Of a stretch of 13,702 nt of DNA, positions 6,141 to 13,073 are shown piece after piece (position 1 is the first letter of the stretch; the number at the start of each line of letters is the position of its first letter). Source of the stretch: JACTMJ01 sp039812845 (lineage in GTDB: Bacteria > Acidobacteriota > Terriglobia > Bryobacterales > Bryobacteraceae); contig JBDIBK010000109.1 in assembly GCA_039812845.1 (NCBI GenBank), forward strand, positions 1 to 13,702, in the 5' to 3' direction. Position numbers and translations under genes: made by a program. The notes beneath the pieces are model-generated. The model was not told where the DNA came from, made no database searches, and was given only the letters and a program-made list of their open reading frames with translations.

Positions 6141-8429
6141 ATGGGCCGATACTACGGGGAAATTGCGCGCGGGATTGCCCTTGTCCGCACCGGCGAGAGG
6201 ACACGTGCGGGTCCGCTTCCCGCTGCGGTGCGCGCGGAACTCAACCGAATTCTGGCCAGCCCGGAATTCTCGAAGGCGAAGCGGGCGGGGCGCTTCCTGC
6301 AATTCCTGGTTGAGAGAACGCTCGAAGGGCGGGGCGAGACGCTCAAAGAGTACGTAATCGCTCTGGAGGTCTTCGACCGGGACCAGACCTTCGACCCACG
6401 CATCGATTCCCTGGTGCGAGTGGAGGCGGCACGGCTGCGGGCGAGGCTCAACGCCTTCTACGCGAAAGCCGGTTCCAGCGGGCTCCAGATCGAACTGCAC
6501 GCTGGATCCTACACTCCAGTCTTTCTCGTGCCGGGAGGGGAGCGCACGGCCGAATTGCGAGAGCCGCGGTTCCACCCCCGCGTGAAATGGCTGGGAGCCT
6601 CGGCGCTGGCAGCGGCGCTGCTCGGCTCCGGTCTTTGGTACACCGTGGTGCACCCTGGCGCGCCCCAGGAGTTCCCCGTTCTCAACCTCCACCGGCTCAC
6701 CGCCTACTCCGGCATCACCGCCTATGGCGCGCTCAGCCCGGATTCCACCTGGATCGTCGCCTCATCGGATCGCGGCAGCGACAAACACCTCCACCTTTGG
6801 CGCTATCCCGTCGCGGATGGCGGCGAGCCGCTCCAACTCACGACGGGACCGGGAAACGATGTCGCATCCGCGGTGAGCCCGGACGGAAAGTGGATCGCCT
6901 TCGAATCGGACTCGAAGCCGGCCGGCATCTACATGATTCCATCGGCCGGCGGAGACAGGGCGCTCGTGGCACCCTACGGCCTCGGGCCGCGTTTCTCCCC
7001 GGACGGCAGGTGGCTGGCCTACTGGATCCTTGATCCGGACACCTCGTTTGGCCGGGTCTTTGTCGTCCCCGTCGGCAGGCCGGGTGAGCCGGCCGGCATC
7101 GGTCGCGAATTCGACGATGCGCATACCCCATCGTGGACGCCGGGTGGAGAGGGCCTGTTGATTTGCGGCACGCGCCAATCGCGAGGCGGGCCGCGGGAAG
7201 AACACGATCTCTGGTTCGTGCCACTGGAAGGGCGAGGGGCGGTGAAGACCGGCGCATTCGCGGCGCTCGCCAAGGCCGGGGTGGACGCGCACACCGGTTT
7301 GCTCGGGAGGACGTCGTTTGAGTGGGCCAACGGCGGCGTAGTCTTTCCGGGATCGGCGGCGGGGCAGATCCGTTTGTGGTGGCTGCCGCTTTCCGCGGGA
7401 ACATGGCGCGTGACCGGCGATCCCGTTGCCATCACGCCCACAGCCGATCAGCAAATCCAGCCGTCGTTCCAGAGCGGAGCGCTGGCGTTCACGGGCGCTC
7501 GCGTTCTGACCAGTGTGTGGAGCGTGCCGTTGAACGCGGAGAGTGGGAGGGCAAACGGAGACGCCGAGCGAATGACCGATGAAGCCTCCGACCAAATGAG
7601 CCCTTCGATTTCCGCCGACGGCAAGCGGGTCGTCTTTCTGTCCGCCCGCCACCCCGCACAGATCCAGGCCTATCAGAGGGATCTCGTCACGGGAAGAGAG
7701 ACGCTTGTGAGCGCGCCAGACCAGACCACCAACCGCATCAAGATTTCCAGGGATGGCCGCACCGCCTACTACCGTGTGCTCGAGGGTCCGGAACCACGGC
7801 TTCAGGCCATCTATTCGGCGGATCTCCTCACGGGCCAATCCGCTCGCGTGTGCCGGGATTGCGGCGCTCCCACGGGCGTGTCTCCCGATGGGCGGCTGGT
7901 TATTTACGAGACCGGATCCACCCCCGCCCGCCTGGCGGTGCTGCGCGTGGATTCCGGCAAGTCCTGGGAATTTGCCCGGCATTCTCACTATGGCATGCAG
8001 TCGGCAAGGGTGGCCCCCGATGGACGGTGGATCGCGTTCCATGTGGATCGCGGCTGGGAGGGGAAGCAGATCTTCATCGCACCGTTCCGCGATGCGGCGA
8101 CAATCCGCGAGAGCGAGTGGATTCCCGTTACGGAGCCGGGGGGTGTGGATCAGGAAGTCTGGTGGTCGCCGAACGGCAACGATCTCTATTTCCTCTCGGA
8201 CCGCGACGGCCACCGCTGTGTCTGGGTGCAAGCCTTGGATTCTCACACCAGAAAGCCCAGAGGCCCGGCTGTCGCCATCCGCCATTTTCACGAAGCGCGA
8301 TTGACGCCGCTTTCCTTTGCCTGGCGTGCCCCGTCCTACGTCGGCTTGTCGGTTGCCAAGGACCGTCTGGTTCTGAGCCTCACCGAAATCTCCAGCAATA
8401 TCTGGGTAGGCACAACCGACCATCAATAG
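6141..8429 (+). CDS. Membrane-anchored TolB-like PD40 beta-propeller protein with N-terminal regulatory-type domain
   Basis: 762 residues from ATG 6141, chosen for GGAGAGG at 6125-6131. ATG 6120 and ATG 6099 in the same frame are possible; the frame is open further upstream but crosses a terminator. Residues about 28-130 form a block seen at the N-terminus of many acidobacterial sensor-like proteins (VRAELNRILASPEF, FLQFLVE, LKEYVIALEVFDR, FDPRIDSLVRVEAARLRARL); a DNA-binding or signalling role for it is inferred, not shown. One membrane helix follows at about 149-170. The remainder is a beta-propeller with at least eight PD40 repeats, each with a SPDG-like turn (for example VSPDGKWIAF, FSPDGRWLAY, WSPNGNDLYF). 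The likely topology is N-terminus in the cytoplasm and propeller in the periplasm. It could be a one-component membrane sensor or a scaffold. No enzyme domain was seen. Confidence 0.88.
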   Translation: MGRYYGEIARGIALVRTGERTRAGPLPAAVRAELNRILASPEFSKAKRAGRFLQFLVERTLEGRGETLKEYVIALEVFDRDQTFDPRIDSLVRVEAARLRARLNAFYAKAGSSGLQIELHAGSYTPVFLVPGGERTAELREPRFHPRVKWLGASALAAALLGSGLWYTVVHPGAPQEFPVLNLHRLTAYSGITAYGALSPDSTWIVASSDRGSDKHLHLWRYPVADGGEPLQLTTGPGNDVASAVSPDGKWIAFESDSKPAGIYMIPSAGGDRALVAPYGLGPRFSPDGRWLAYWILDPDTSFGRVFVVPVGRPGEPAGIGREFDDAHTPSWTPGGEGLLICGTRQSRGGPREEHDLWFVPLEGRGAVKTGAFAALAKAGVDAHTGLLGRTSFEWANGGVVFPGSAAGQIRLWWLPLSAGTWRVTGDPVAITPTADQQIQPSFQSGALAFTGARVLTSVWSVPLNAESGRANGDAERMTDEASDQMSPSISADGKRVVFLSARHPAQIQAYQRDLVTGRETLVSAPDQTTNRIKISRDGRTAYYRVLEGPEPRLQAIYSADLLTGQSARVCRDCGAPTGVSPDGRLVIYETGSTPARLAVLRVDSGKSWEFARHSHYGMQSARVAPDGRWIAFHVDRGWEGKQIFIAPFRDAATIRESEWIPVTEPGGVDQEVWWSPNGNDLYFLSDRDGHRCVWVQALDSHTRKPRGPAVAIRHFHEARLTPLSFAWRAPSYVGLSVAKDRLVLSLTEISSNIWVGTTDHQ

Positions 8430-8492
8430 CGACGGCCCGCGAACAAACGCGCGAGCGCCCGCAAACGACCCGCGCGGGTTCCATGGGTACCC

Positions 8493-8520
8493 GTTACACG
8501 GATCGATGTAACCGTTACAT
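8493..8520. promoter_or_regulatory. TetR-like operator: ATGTAAC-C-GTTACAT with a third half-site
   Basis: Positions 8506-8520 form a 15-nt inverted repeat with perfect 7-bp arms around one C. A further half-site, GTTACA, lies at 8493-8498, giving three copies of the same 6-mer in alternating orientation. It sits about 75 nt before the ATG of the PEP-CTERM gene, just upstream of a weak promoter candidate (TTCAAA 8535-8540, 18-nt spacer, TACACT 8559-8564). The symmetry is typical of TetR/GntR-class sites. The regulator is not in the window. Confidence 0.5.
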
Positions 8521-8593
8521 GCCCTGGATGAAACTTCAAACGCACGAGAACTCCGGCCTACACTCGGCTATTCGCACAGCGACTGGAGGGGAT

Positions 8594-9328
8594 ATGCAGC
8601 TACTTCGAACAATGATCGCGGCCATCGTGCTCCTCGCGCCCGCGCTTGCCGACCCTATCCATCTGGTGATCCCGGGTGGGAACACGTCCGTGCCGGGCAA
8701 TGAGACGGACGGCAGCGACGATGGTGTCTCAGACTTTCGCGTTCAGGCAGTCTATGCGCGTGGCCAGTTCCTGGGCGCGGGAGTCTCGGGACCCGTGCTG
8801 ATCTCCTCATTCGCGTTTCGGGCCGCGCCGGGCACGGGACCGGCAACCGTGTCGGCCGCCTCGGTCGACATCTATGCCTCCACGACGCCGTACGCCCCCA
8901 ACTCGAACGGCGGAAACCAACTGATTACGGACACGTTCTCGACGAACCTCGGGGCGGACAACACACTGGTACTTTCCGCGAACTCCCTCGCTCTCAGCAG
9001 CCCCGGCTGCGCTGGGCCATTCGCCTGCCCGTTCGACCTGGTTTTCGCCTTTAACTCCCCGTTTCTCTATGACCCCACGAAGGGATTCCTCCTGCTGGAC
9101 CTGCACTTGACCGGAATCTCGGGGACCGGCGATCTGGACGCGCGCAGCTTCTCCGCCCCCGGCGGCGCGATTGCTTCCCTCGTCGGGCGACCGAACGACC
9201 CCACCGGCTTTGTTGAATTTGGCGGCGATATCACACAGTTCACCTTCGAAACAGTGCCGGAACCGGCGTCGGGCGTGCTCCTTCTCGGTGGGCTCGCCGC
9301 CCTCCTGCTGTTGCGAAGGCGGCGGTGA
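8594..9328 (+). CDS. PEP-CTERM sorting-domain secreted protein
   Basis: 244-residue exported protein of unknown function. ATG 8594 is preceded by GGAGGGG (8585-8591). A signal peptide with ALA cleavage is predicted at residues 1-19 (MQLLRTMIAAIVLLAPALA). The mature part is a low-charge, Ser/Gly/Thr-rich, probably beta-sandwich domain with one closely spaced cysteine pair (SSPGCAGPFACPFD). The C-terminus is a textbook PEP-CTERM tripartite signal: VPEP at 221-224, a short hydrophobic helix and RRRR at the end. Family knowledge: such proteins are sorted and cleaved by exosortase (EpsH) and often go to extracellular polysaccharide. No exosortase is in the window. The frame stays open far upstream, but that part overlaps the PD40 gene in another frame and lacks an RBS. 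Confidence 0.9.
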   Translation: MQLLRTMIAAIVLLAPALADPIHLVIPGGNTSVPGNETDGSDDGVSDFRVQAVYARGQFLGAGVSGPVLISSFAFRAAPGTGPATVSAASVDIYASTTPYAPNSNGGNQLITDTFSTNLGADNTLVLSANSLALSSPGCAGPFACPFDLVFAFNSPFLYDPTKGFLLLDLHLTGISGTGDLDARSFSAPGGAIASLVGRPNDPTGFVEFGGDITQFTFETVPEPASGVLLLGGLAALLLLRRRR

Positions 9329-9408
9329 TTCCGCTGGGGGCCCGAATCACCGCTCGAAGAATCGAACCAGGTTCAAAAATGGTGCCTGCGAACGGTTTTG
9401 CGGGAGGC

Positions 9409-9433
9409 CTGCGCCCTGAAGCTCAGGGCGCGG
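9409..9433. terminator. Hairpin between convergent genes
   Basis: GCGCCCTGA (9411-9419), a 3-nt loop and TCAGGGCGC (9423-9431) form a perfect 9-bp stem. A G-T and a C-G pair extend it to 11 bp. It lies between the stop codons of the PEP-CTERM gene (plus) and the DUF4126 gene (minus), so it probably serves both. No T-run is present on either strand, so its strength is uncertain. Confidence 0.5.
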
Positions 9434-9485
9434 ACAGGCAGAGTGCAATTTCAGCCGCCCTCCGCTGGTTGAACGCAAACCGCTG

Positions 9486-10532
9486 CTAGCGGGCGACGTT
9501 CCACACTTCGGCGAGCCGTTGTGCGCCGCGCCGCCGGTCCTTGAACAGGTCCACCAGGACGTCGGTATTCGCCCCGCGCAGCCGGAGCGAATCAAAGAGC
9601 AGGCCCTTCTCAAAATCGATTCGCGTCAGGCTCCCGTGCGGCACTTCGTCGCTGCGCCAGCCGCCGATTTTCTTCGCAACAAAGACGAAGCGGTCATCGA
9701 GCAGGCAGAGATAGCCGTCGCGGTTCCGGGCTCGCTTGCCGCCGCGCCGCATCACGCCGTGCAGGGCGAACGCGGAATCTACGCCGTGCTTCCGGCGAAG
9801 GTGCGCGACGCAGGCTTCCGGCAGGGGTGAAGCGACGGTGGAAAAGGCGCTGGCGATCCGCTTGGGGTCCGCGGCCAGCGCGCCGGCATTCACCACGAGC
9901 GGTTCCTCCGCGTCATCGCCTGGGTTCAGCCAGGTAGCCAGCAGGGAACTGAGGGCGATCCACTGGATTCGCAGCACGCGGAACACCTTCGGCGCGAACA
10001 GGAGCGCCACCAGAAGGAAGGCACCGGCGATGCCGCCAATCAGCAGCGGATGCTCCACCGCCAGCCAAATACCCACGGGGACGGCGGCGTCCCCGGCGAG
10101 GCTGAGCGCCACGTTCGAGAACGGCTCCGGGCTCTGGTTCACCGCAAGACGGGTGGCGGCTTTGGCGGAATGGCTGGTGAGCGCGGCGCCGCCGGTGAGC
10201 AGCACAAGCAGAAAGCGAAGCGCGGGATCCACGCTGTCAAAAGCCGCGACACTGAGCGCCGCCGCGCCGATGGGGCGGATAAACGTATGGATGCTGTCCC
10301 AGGCGGAATCCAGCCAGGGGATCTTGTCGGAGAAAAACTCGATGAGCGCGGCCGCGGCGGCGAAGCCGATCACCCACCAGTTCCCGAGGATGGACAGCTC
10401 CGAGAAGCTGTCGTTCAGCCGCAGCCATTCGAAGCGAACCGCAAGCCCAAGCGTAAGAACCGTGAGGTAGAGCCGGATTCCGGCGAGAACGCCAATCCCG
10501 GTGGCCGACGCGATCAGTTGCAAGGTGTCCAT
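9486..10532 (-). CDS. DUF4126 membrane protein fused to a PH-like domain
   Basis: 348 residues. The N-terminal 190 or so residues match the DUF4126 family: GIRLYLTVLTLGLA at 18-31, then FFSDKIPWLDSAWDSIHTFI (66-85) and the NQSPEPFSN segment (132-140). Hydrophobic segments lie at about 8-32, 52-66, 88-116 and 145-200, predicting several inner-membrane helices. Residues about 222-348 are soluble and look like a small bacterial PH-like (YokE/bPH type) domain with alternating strands (LCLLDDRFVFVAKK, LTRIDFEKGLLFDSLRL) and a final amphipathic helix; this part is less certain. Only a weak RBS (GGA close to the ATG, or GGGGAG 12 nt away) precedes the start. It lies 134 nt downstream of the DksA-like gene on the same strand. 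The function is unknown for the family. Confidence 0.85.
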   Translation of the reverse strand: MDTLQLIASATGIGVLAGIRLYLTVLTLGLAVRFEWLRLNDSFSELSILGNWWVIGFAAAAALIEFFSDKIPWLDSAWDSIHTFIRPIGAAALSVAAFDSVDPALRFLLVLLTGGAALTSHSAKAATRLAVNQSPEPFSNVALSLAGDAAVPVGIWLAVEHPLLIGGIAGAFLLVALLFAPKVFRVLRIQWIALSSLLATWLNPGDDAEEPLVVNAGALAADPKRIASAFSTVASPLPEACVAHLRRKHGVDSAFALHGVMRRGGKRARNRDGYLCLLDDRFVFVAKKIGGWRSDEVPHGSLTRIDFEKGLLFDSLRLRGANTDVLVDLFKDRRRGAQRLAEVWNVAR

Positions 10533-10614
10533 AGTTCCAGCGCACTCCCCATTCGCCGTCTACGAATAGAATACGCGCAATGGCCCCGGATATTTGCGGG
10601 AATCTGCGTGGCTG

Positions 10615-10667
10615 GCCCCGCGCGAAACGTGGCGGGCCCAACTGGGACGTTCTGGCCCGCGCGGGGC
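10615..10667 (-). terminator. GC-rich hairpin directly after the DksA-like gene
   Basis: GCCCCGCGCG (10615-10624) and CGCGCGGGGC (10658-10667) are a perfect 10-bp inverted repeat starting at the last base of the DksA-like stop codon. An alternative 7-bp stem (GCGGGCC 10632-10638 with GGCCCGC 10654-10660) shares part of the same arm, so two folds compete. No T-run follows on the minus strand. Partial termination before the DUF4126 gene is inferred. Confidence 0.45.
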
Positions 10668-11047
10668 TACGCCGCTGCCCGGTCGGCTTCCGCGTCGTCG
10701 TCGTGGTCGTGGCGCTCCCGGTCCACGATTTCCTGGCAGCGGACGCAATAGATGGCCCACGGCACGGCATTCAGCCGCTTCATCGGAATGGGCTCCTCGC
10801 AGCGCTGGCATTCCCCGTAGCTTCCGTCGTGAATGCGGGCGATCGCCTCGCGAATCTGGCGCACTTTCGCGGCGATGCGGGAGATGTTTCCCGCTTCAAA
10901 ATCACGAGCGGCCGCGCTCTGGGTGACATCCAGCGGATCCGCCTCGTTCGCAATCTCAAGGGTTTCGCGTCCCCTGGAGCGCAAATCGAGAGCGGCAAGT
11001 TCCTGCTCCAAAATGAAGCGAAATTGCAGAACTTCTTTCTCCGTCAT
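10667..11047 (-). CDS. DksA/TraR-family zinc-finger protein
   Basis: 126-residue small regulator. Residues 1-75 are helical with coiled-coil character (EVLQFRFILEQEL at the start, then ISRIAAKVRQIREAIARI). Residues 79-106 carry the family's C4 zinc finger: Cys80, Cys83, Cys101 and Cys104 in the form CxxC-N17-CxxC. The loop joining the two helices contains DPLD (37-40), matching the DPVD tip of E. coli DksA whose two acidic residues reach into the RNA polymerase secondary channel. It is therefore a candidate for true polymerase control rather than a bare TraR-like finger. The C-terminus is a charged His/Asp-rich tail. The RBS is AGGAAG 9 nt before the ATG. It could instead be a general stress regulator of the same family; orthology to DksA itself is not proven. 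Confidence 0.92.
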   Translation of the reverse strand: MTEKEVLQFRFILEQELAALDLRSRGRETLEIANEADPLDVTQSAAARDFEAGNISRIAAKVRQIREAIARIHDGSYGECQRCEEPIPMKRLNAVPWAIYCVRCQEIVDRERHDHDDDAEADRAAA

Positions 11048-12046
11048 CGGCTCTCACTTCCTTTCGTCTAATGCGAAATACATTCATTCCAGGGATCAAC
11101 TCATCCCCCGGCCGGCTGTGGCAAGCCTCCGTTTCACTTGGCGTGTATAGGAGAGATTCAAACCGCGGCGGAAGCGTTTCAAAATTTGGAAGCTGGCCGC
11201 GCCGATTCTGCTGCGGACGTTTTCAAGCCTTCGCCCGTTCCCTCCGGCCCCGCCAGCGGCACCTTGGCGAGGACGCGCGCCGCCTCGCTCTAACGCCTCT
11301 GAGACAGCGCAGGTTTCGTACTAGTTTGACTTTACAAAATAGAGCCGTTTTGCATTACACTTGTTAGCAACGCGATCAAGGCCAGAGAGAAAATCAGAGC
11401 CTGGACGCAATGGAAAGAGCCACCAACGGCCCCCGGATGGGACCAATGCGACCGATGGAAACCAAGAGCTTGCCCCTCAAGGCAGGTTCACGGGCTGTCA
11501 AGACGGATGCGTGTTATCGACTGTGAGGAAAAGCGAAGGCATGCGTTGCCGCTCGCACTTTTCCGAATAGGAGACAAGGTACTTGGGCGCTTCTCCGCAA
11601 GGGGCGCGCGCCCATGCATGCGCAAAACGCTTTAACGGCTATCGAACACAGCGGCTTCAGGAATGGCTCAATCCAAAGCGATTCATTCCCCCTATAGCGG
11701 ATTGTCACGCTAAGCGGAGAATGGCCAGATTTCCTCCGGCCGCGCGCTTCGAAAGCGAGCGATGCACTTTCTGAATTTCAGAAATCGGGATACTGGCTGA
11801 ACGGATGCCTGCAAACGCGCGTTGACGGCAATCACCCGCGGTTCGGGCGGTGCGGCGGCAAGCGAAGTTGGCCGGCATCACTACAGGTTTCCCCTGGGGC
11901 ACAGAATTGGATCTGGCTGTTCCCCTTCTCTCGTGTGTTCCCGTTGCCTGGGTGTGGGAGCGGTGTGCCGCCGCCGACAACCTGGGAATGAGAAACGAAG
12001 CCCGGCCTGGCGGATCGACGCTGCCACCAAGGAAGGTAAGAACACG
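11048..12046. other. Long region without a convincing gene
   Basis: Nearly 1 kb between the divergent DksA-like and DUF3825 genes. Short open frames occur on both strands, but they lack an RBS with a proper start and resemble no family known to me. Features seen are an AT-rich island at about 11316-11372 with TTGACT (11326-11331) and TTTACA (11331-11336), a perfect 17-nt palindrome at 11768-11784, and several GC-rich short stems near 11251-11269 and 11587-11620. It may hold a small RNA, an unusually long leader or decayed DNA. I cannot assign it. Confidence 0.5.
11768..11784. promoter_or_regulatory. Perfect palindrome TTTCTGAATTTCAGAAA
   Basis: Two 8-bp arms flank a single T. The site is AT-rich in a GC-rich setting and lies 263 nt upstream of the DUF3825 start. 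The form is that of a dimeric regulator's operator; no adjacent promoter was recognised, so its role is open. Confidence 0.4.
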
Positions 12047-12925
12047 ATGGGACTCAGTGGACATCGCCCTCGCAGAGATTACGAAATCCCGGAAAAACTC
12101 CCGCTCCGCCAATATTTTGAAGAATGCCCGCTCGACCGGATCGAGTGCCTCTACAATTTCGCCTATCTGCCGGAAGACAAAATTGACCGGCTGCGCCATG
12201 CCTCGCTGCCGGAGGATTGGGGCAGACAGAACAAAGTGCTGAAGCGCTATCTTGCGCTGCATGTGGGGCTTGCCGTGCGGCAGGAGAAGTACGTGCAGCA
12301 GGATGTGGGCCTGATCTTCTGCGCGGGTCAATTGCAAACGCGATTGGGGAACCCGCTCTATCTGCGGTTCGAGGAGAACAAGCAGCAGAAGCCCGCCTAT
12401 TACCTGCAGTACGTGGGAGAAGCGCTGAACTCGTGGGAGAGCCTGCCGCAGCCGCCGGATTACCCCGCTTGGCCCTCGATTTCGCCGGGAGCGGAGATCG
12501 TGCTGGCGGGCGAACACATTCTCAGCGATCACTCCGAGCGCATCGGCATCCTCCGCGAACTCCCCCCGATTGCCCGGGTTTGCGCGCTCACCGGAGCGAT
12601 TCACTGGGCGCTGTTCCGGGATCTGGCGATCAAGCAGCTCTACTACGGAATCCCCAGCTACTTCGTGCCGATCTACCTGCAGAGCCGCGACGACATCACG
12701 GAACCGCCCGATCTGATTGCGCCCATTCAGGTGCAGGACAACAAGATCTACGTGCGGACCGCCCTTGAGCCGCACATGGCTTACCCCTCCGCGCGCATCG
12801 TCTCCACAAGGCACGATAAGCTGCCTACCTGGCTGCTGCAGGCGTGGGAAGATTACTGCGCCGAACAGGGCGACGACGACTACGAGGACGACGACAACGG
12901 GGACGCTCCGGAAGCGCGCGCTTAG
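12047..12925 (+). CDS. DUF3825 domain-containing protein
   Basis: 292 residues from ATG 12047, with GGAAGG at 12031-12036. The frame is open upstream to 11822, but that part is not protein-like. Residues about 35-262 resemble the DUF3825 family: FAYLPEDKIDRL and PEDWG (38-59), a helix leading to VGLIFCAGQLQTRLGNPLYL (87-106), EHILSDHSERI (156-166) and, near the end, RTALEPHMAYPSARIVS (237-253). Family knowledge: DUF3825 is often joined to OST-HTH/LOTUS or cold-shock RNA-binding domains, suggesting RNA-related work. Here the domain stands alone. The protein ends in a strongly acidic tail (EQGDDDYEDDDNGD). It is predicted cytoplasmic, with no signal or membrane helix. The function is unknown. 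The assignment rests on remembered family motifs and should be checked by a profile search. Confidence 0.75.
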   Translation: MGLSGHRPRRDYEIPEKLPLRQYFEECPLDRIECLYNFAYLPEDKIDRLRHASLPEDWGRQNKVLKRYLALHVGLAVRQEKYVQQDVGLIFCAGQLQTRLGNPLYLRFEENKQQKPAYYLQYVGEALNSWESLPQPPDYPAWPSISPGAEIVLAGEHILSDHSERIGILRELPPIARVCALTGAIHWALFRDLAIKQLYYGIPSYFVPIYLQSRDDITEPPDLIAPIQVQDNKIYVRTALEPHMAYPSARIVSTRHDKLPTWLLQAWEDYCAEQGDDDYEDDDNGDAPEARA

Positions 12926-12973
12926 CGAACGCGATTGGCTGCGGCCGGCATCCGCTTTTCTGAGGCGCGAAAG

Positions 12974-12994
12974 AGGCGGCGCGCTTCGCCGCCT
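12974..12994 (+). terminator. Hairpin after the DUF3825 gene
   Basis: AGGCGGCG (12974-12981), the loop CGCTT and CGCCGCCT (12987-12994) form a perfect 8-bp stem 48 nt past the DUF3825 stop. No T-run follows. It is a probable weak terminator between the DUF3825 and sialidase-like genes. Confidence 0.4.
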
Positions 12995-13073
12995 TGACGG
13001 CGACCGCCTCGCGTTCCACCGCTTGGAGACCTCCCGGAGATAGACTCTAGGCAGACACAGGAGGTGGGCAAGG

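Noticed and set aside
9340..9400. GGTTCGATTC on the minus strand, like a tRNA T-arm
   Set aside because: The T-stem does not pair and no acceptor or anticodon arm can be formed around it.
11370..11480. Segment with GGACGCAA and CCGATGG, recalling parts of a GEMM c-di-GMP riboswitch
   Set aside because: The remaining conserved blocks and the two required stems could not be found.
11507..11635. 42-codon plus-strand frame beginning MRVIDCEEKRRHALPL, faintly like the start of a PilZ domain
   Set aside because: No RBS, far too short for a PilZ domain, and the similarity is only a few basic residues.
11702..11728. Possible insertion-sequence end (TGTCACGCTAAGCGG and following bases)
   Set aside because: No matching inverted end, target duplication or transposase fragment was found in the window.
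11583..11774. 63-codon frame from TTG 11583 with GGAG nearby
   Set aside because: TTG start, no homology recognised, and composition unlike the neighbouring genes.
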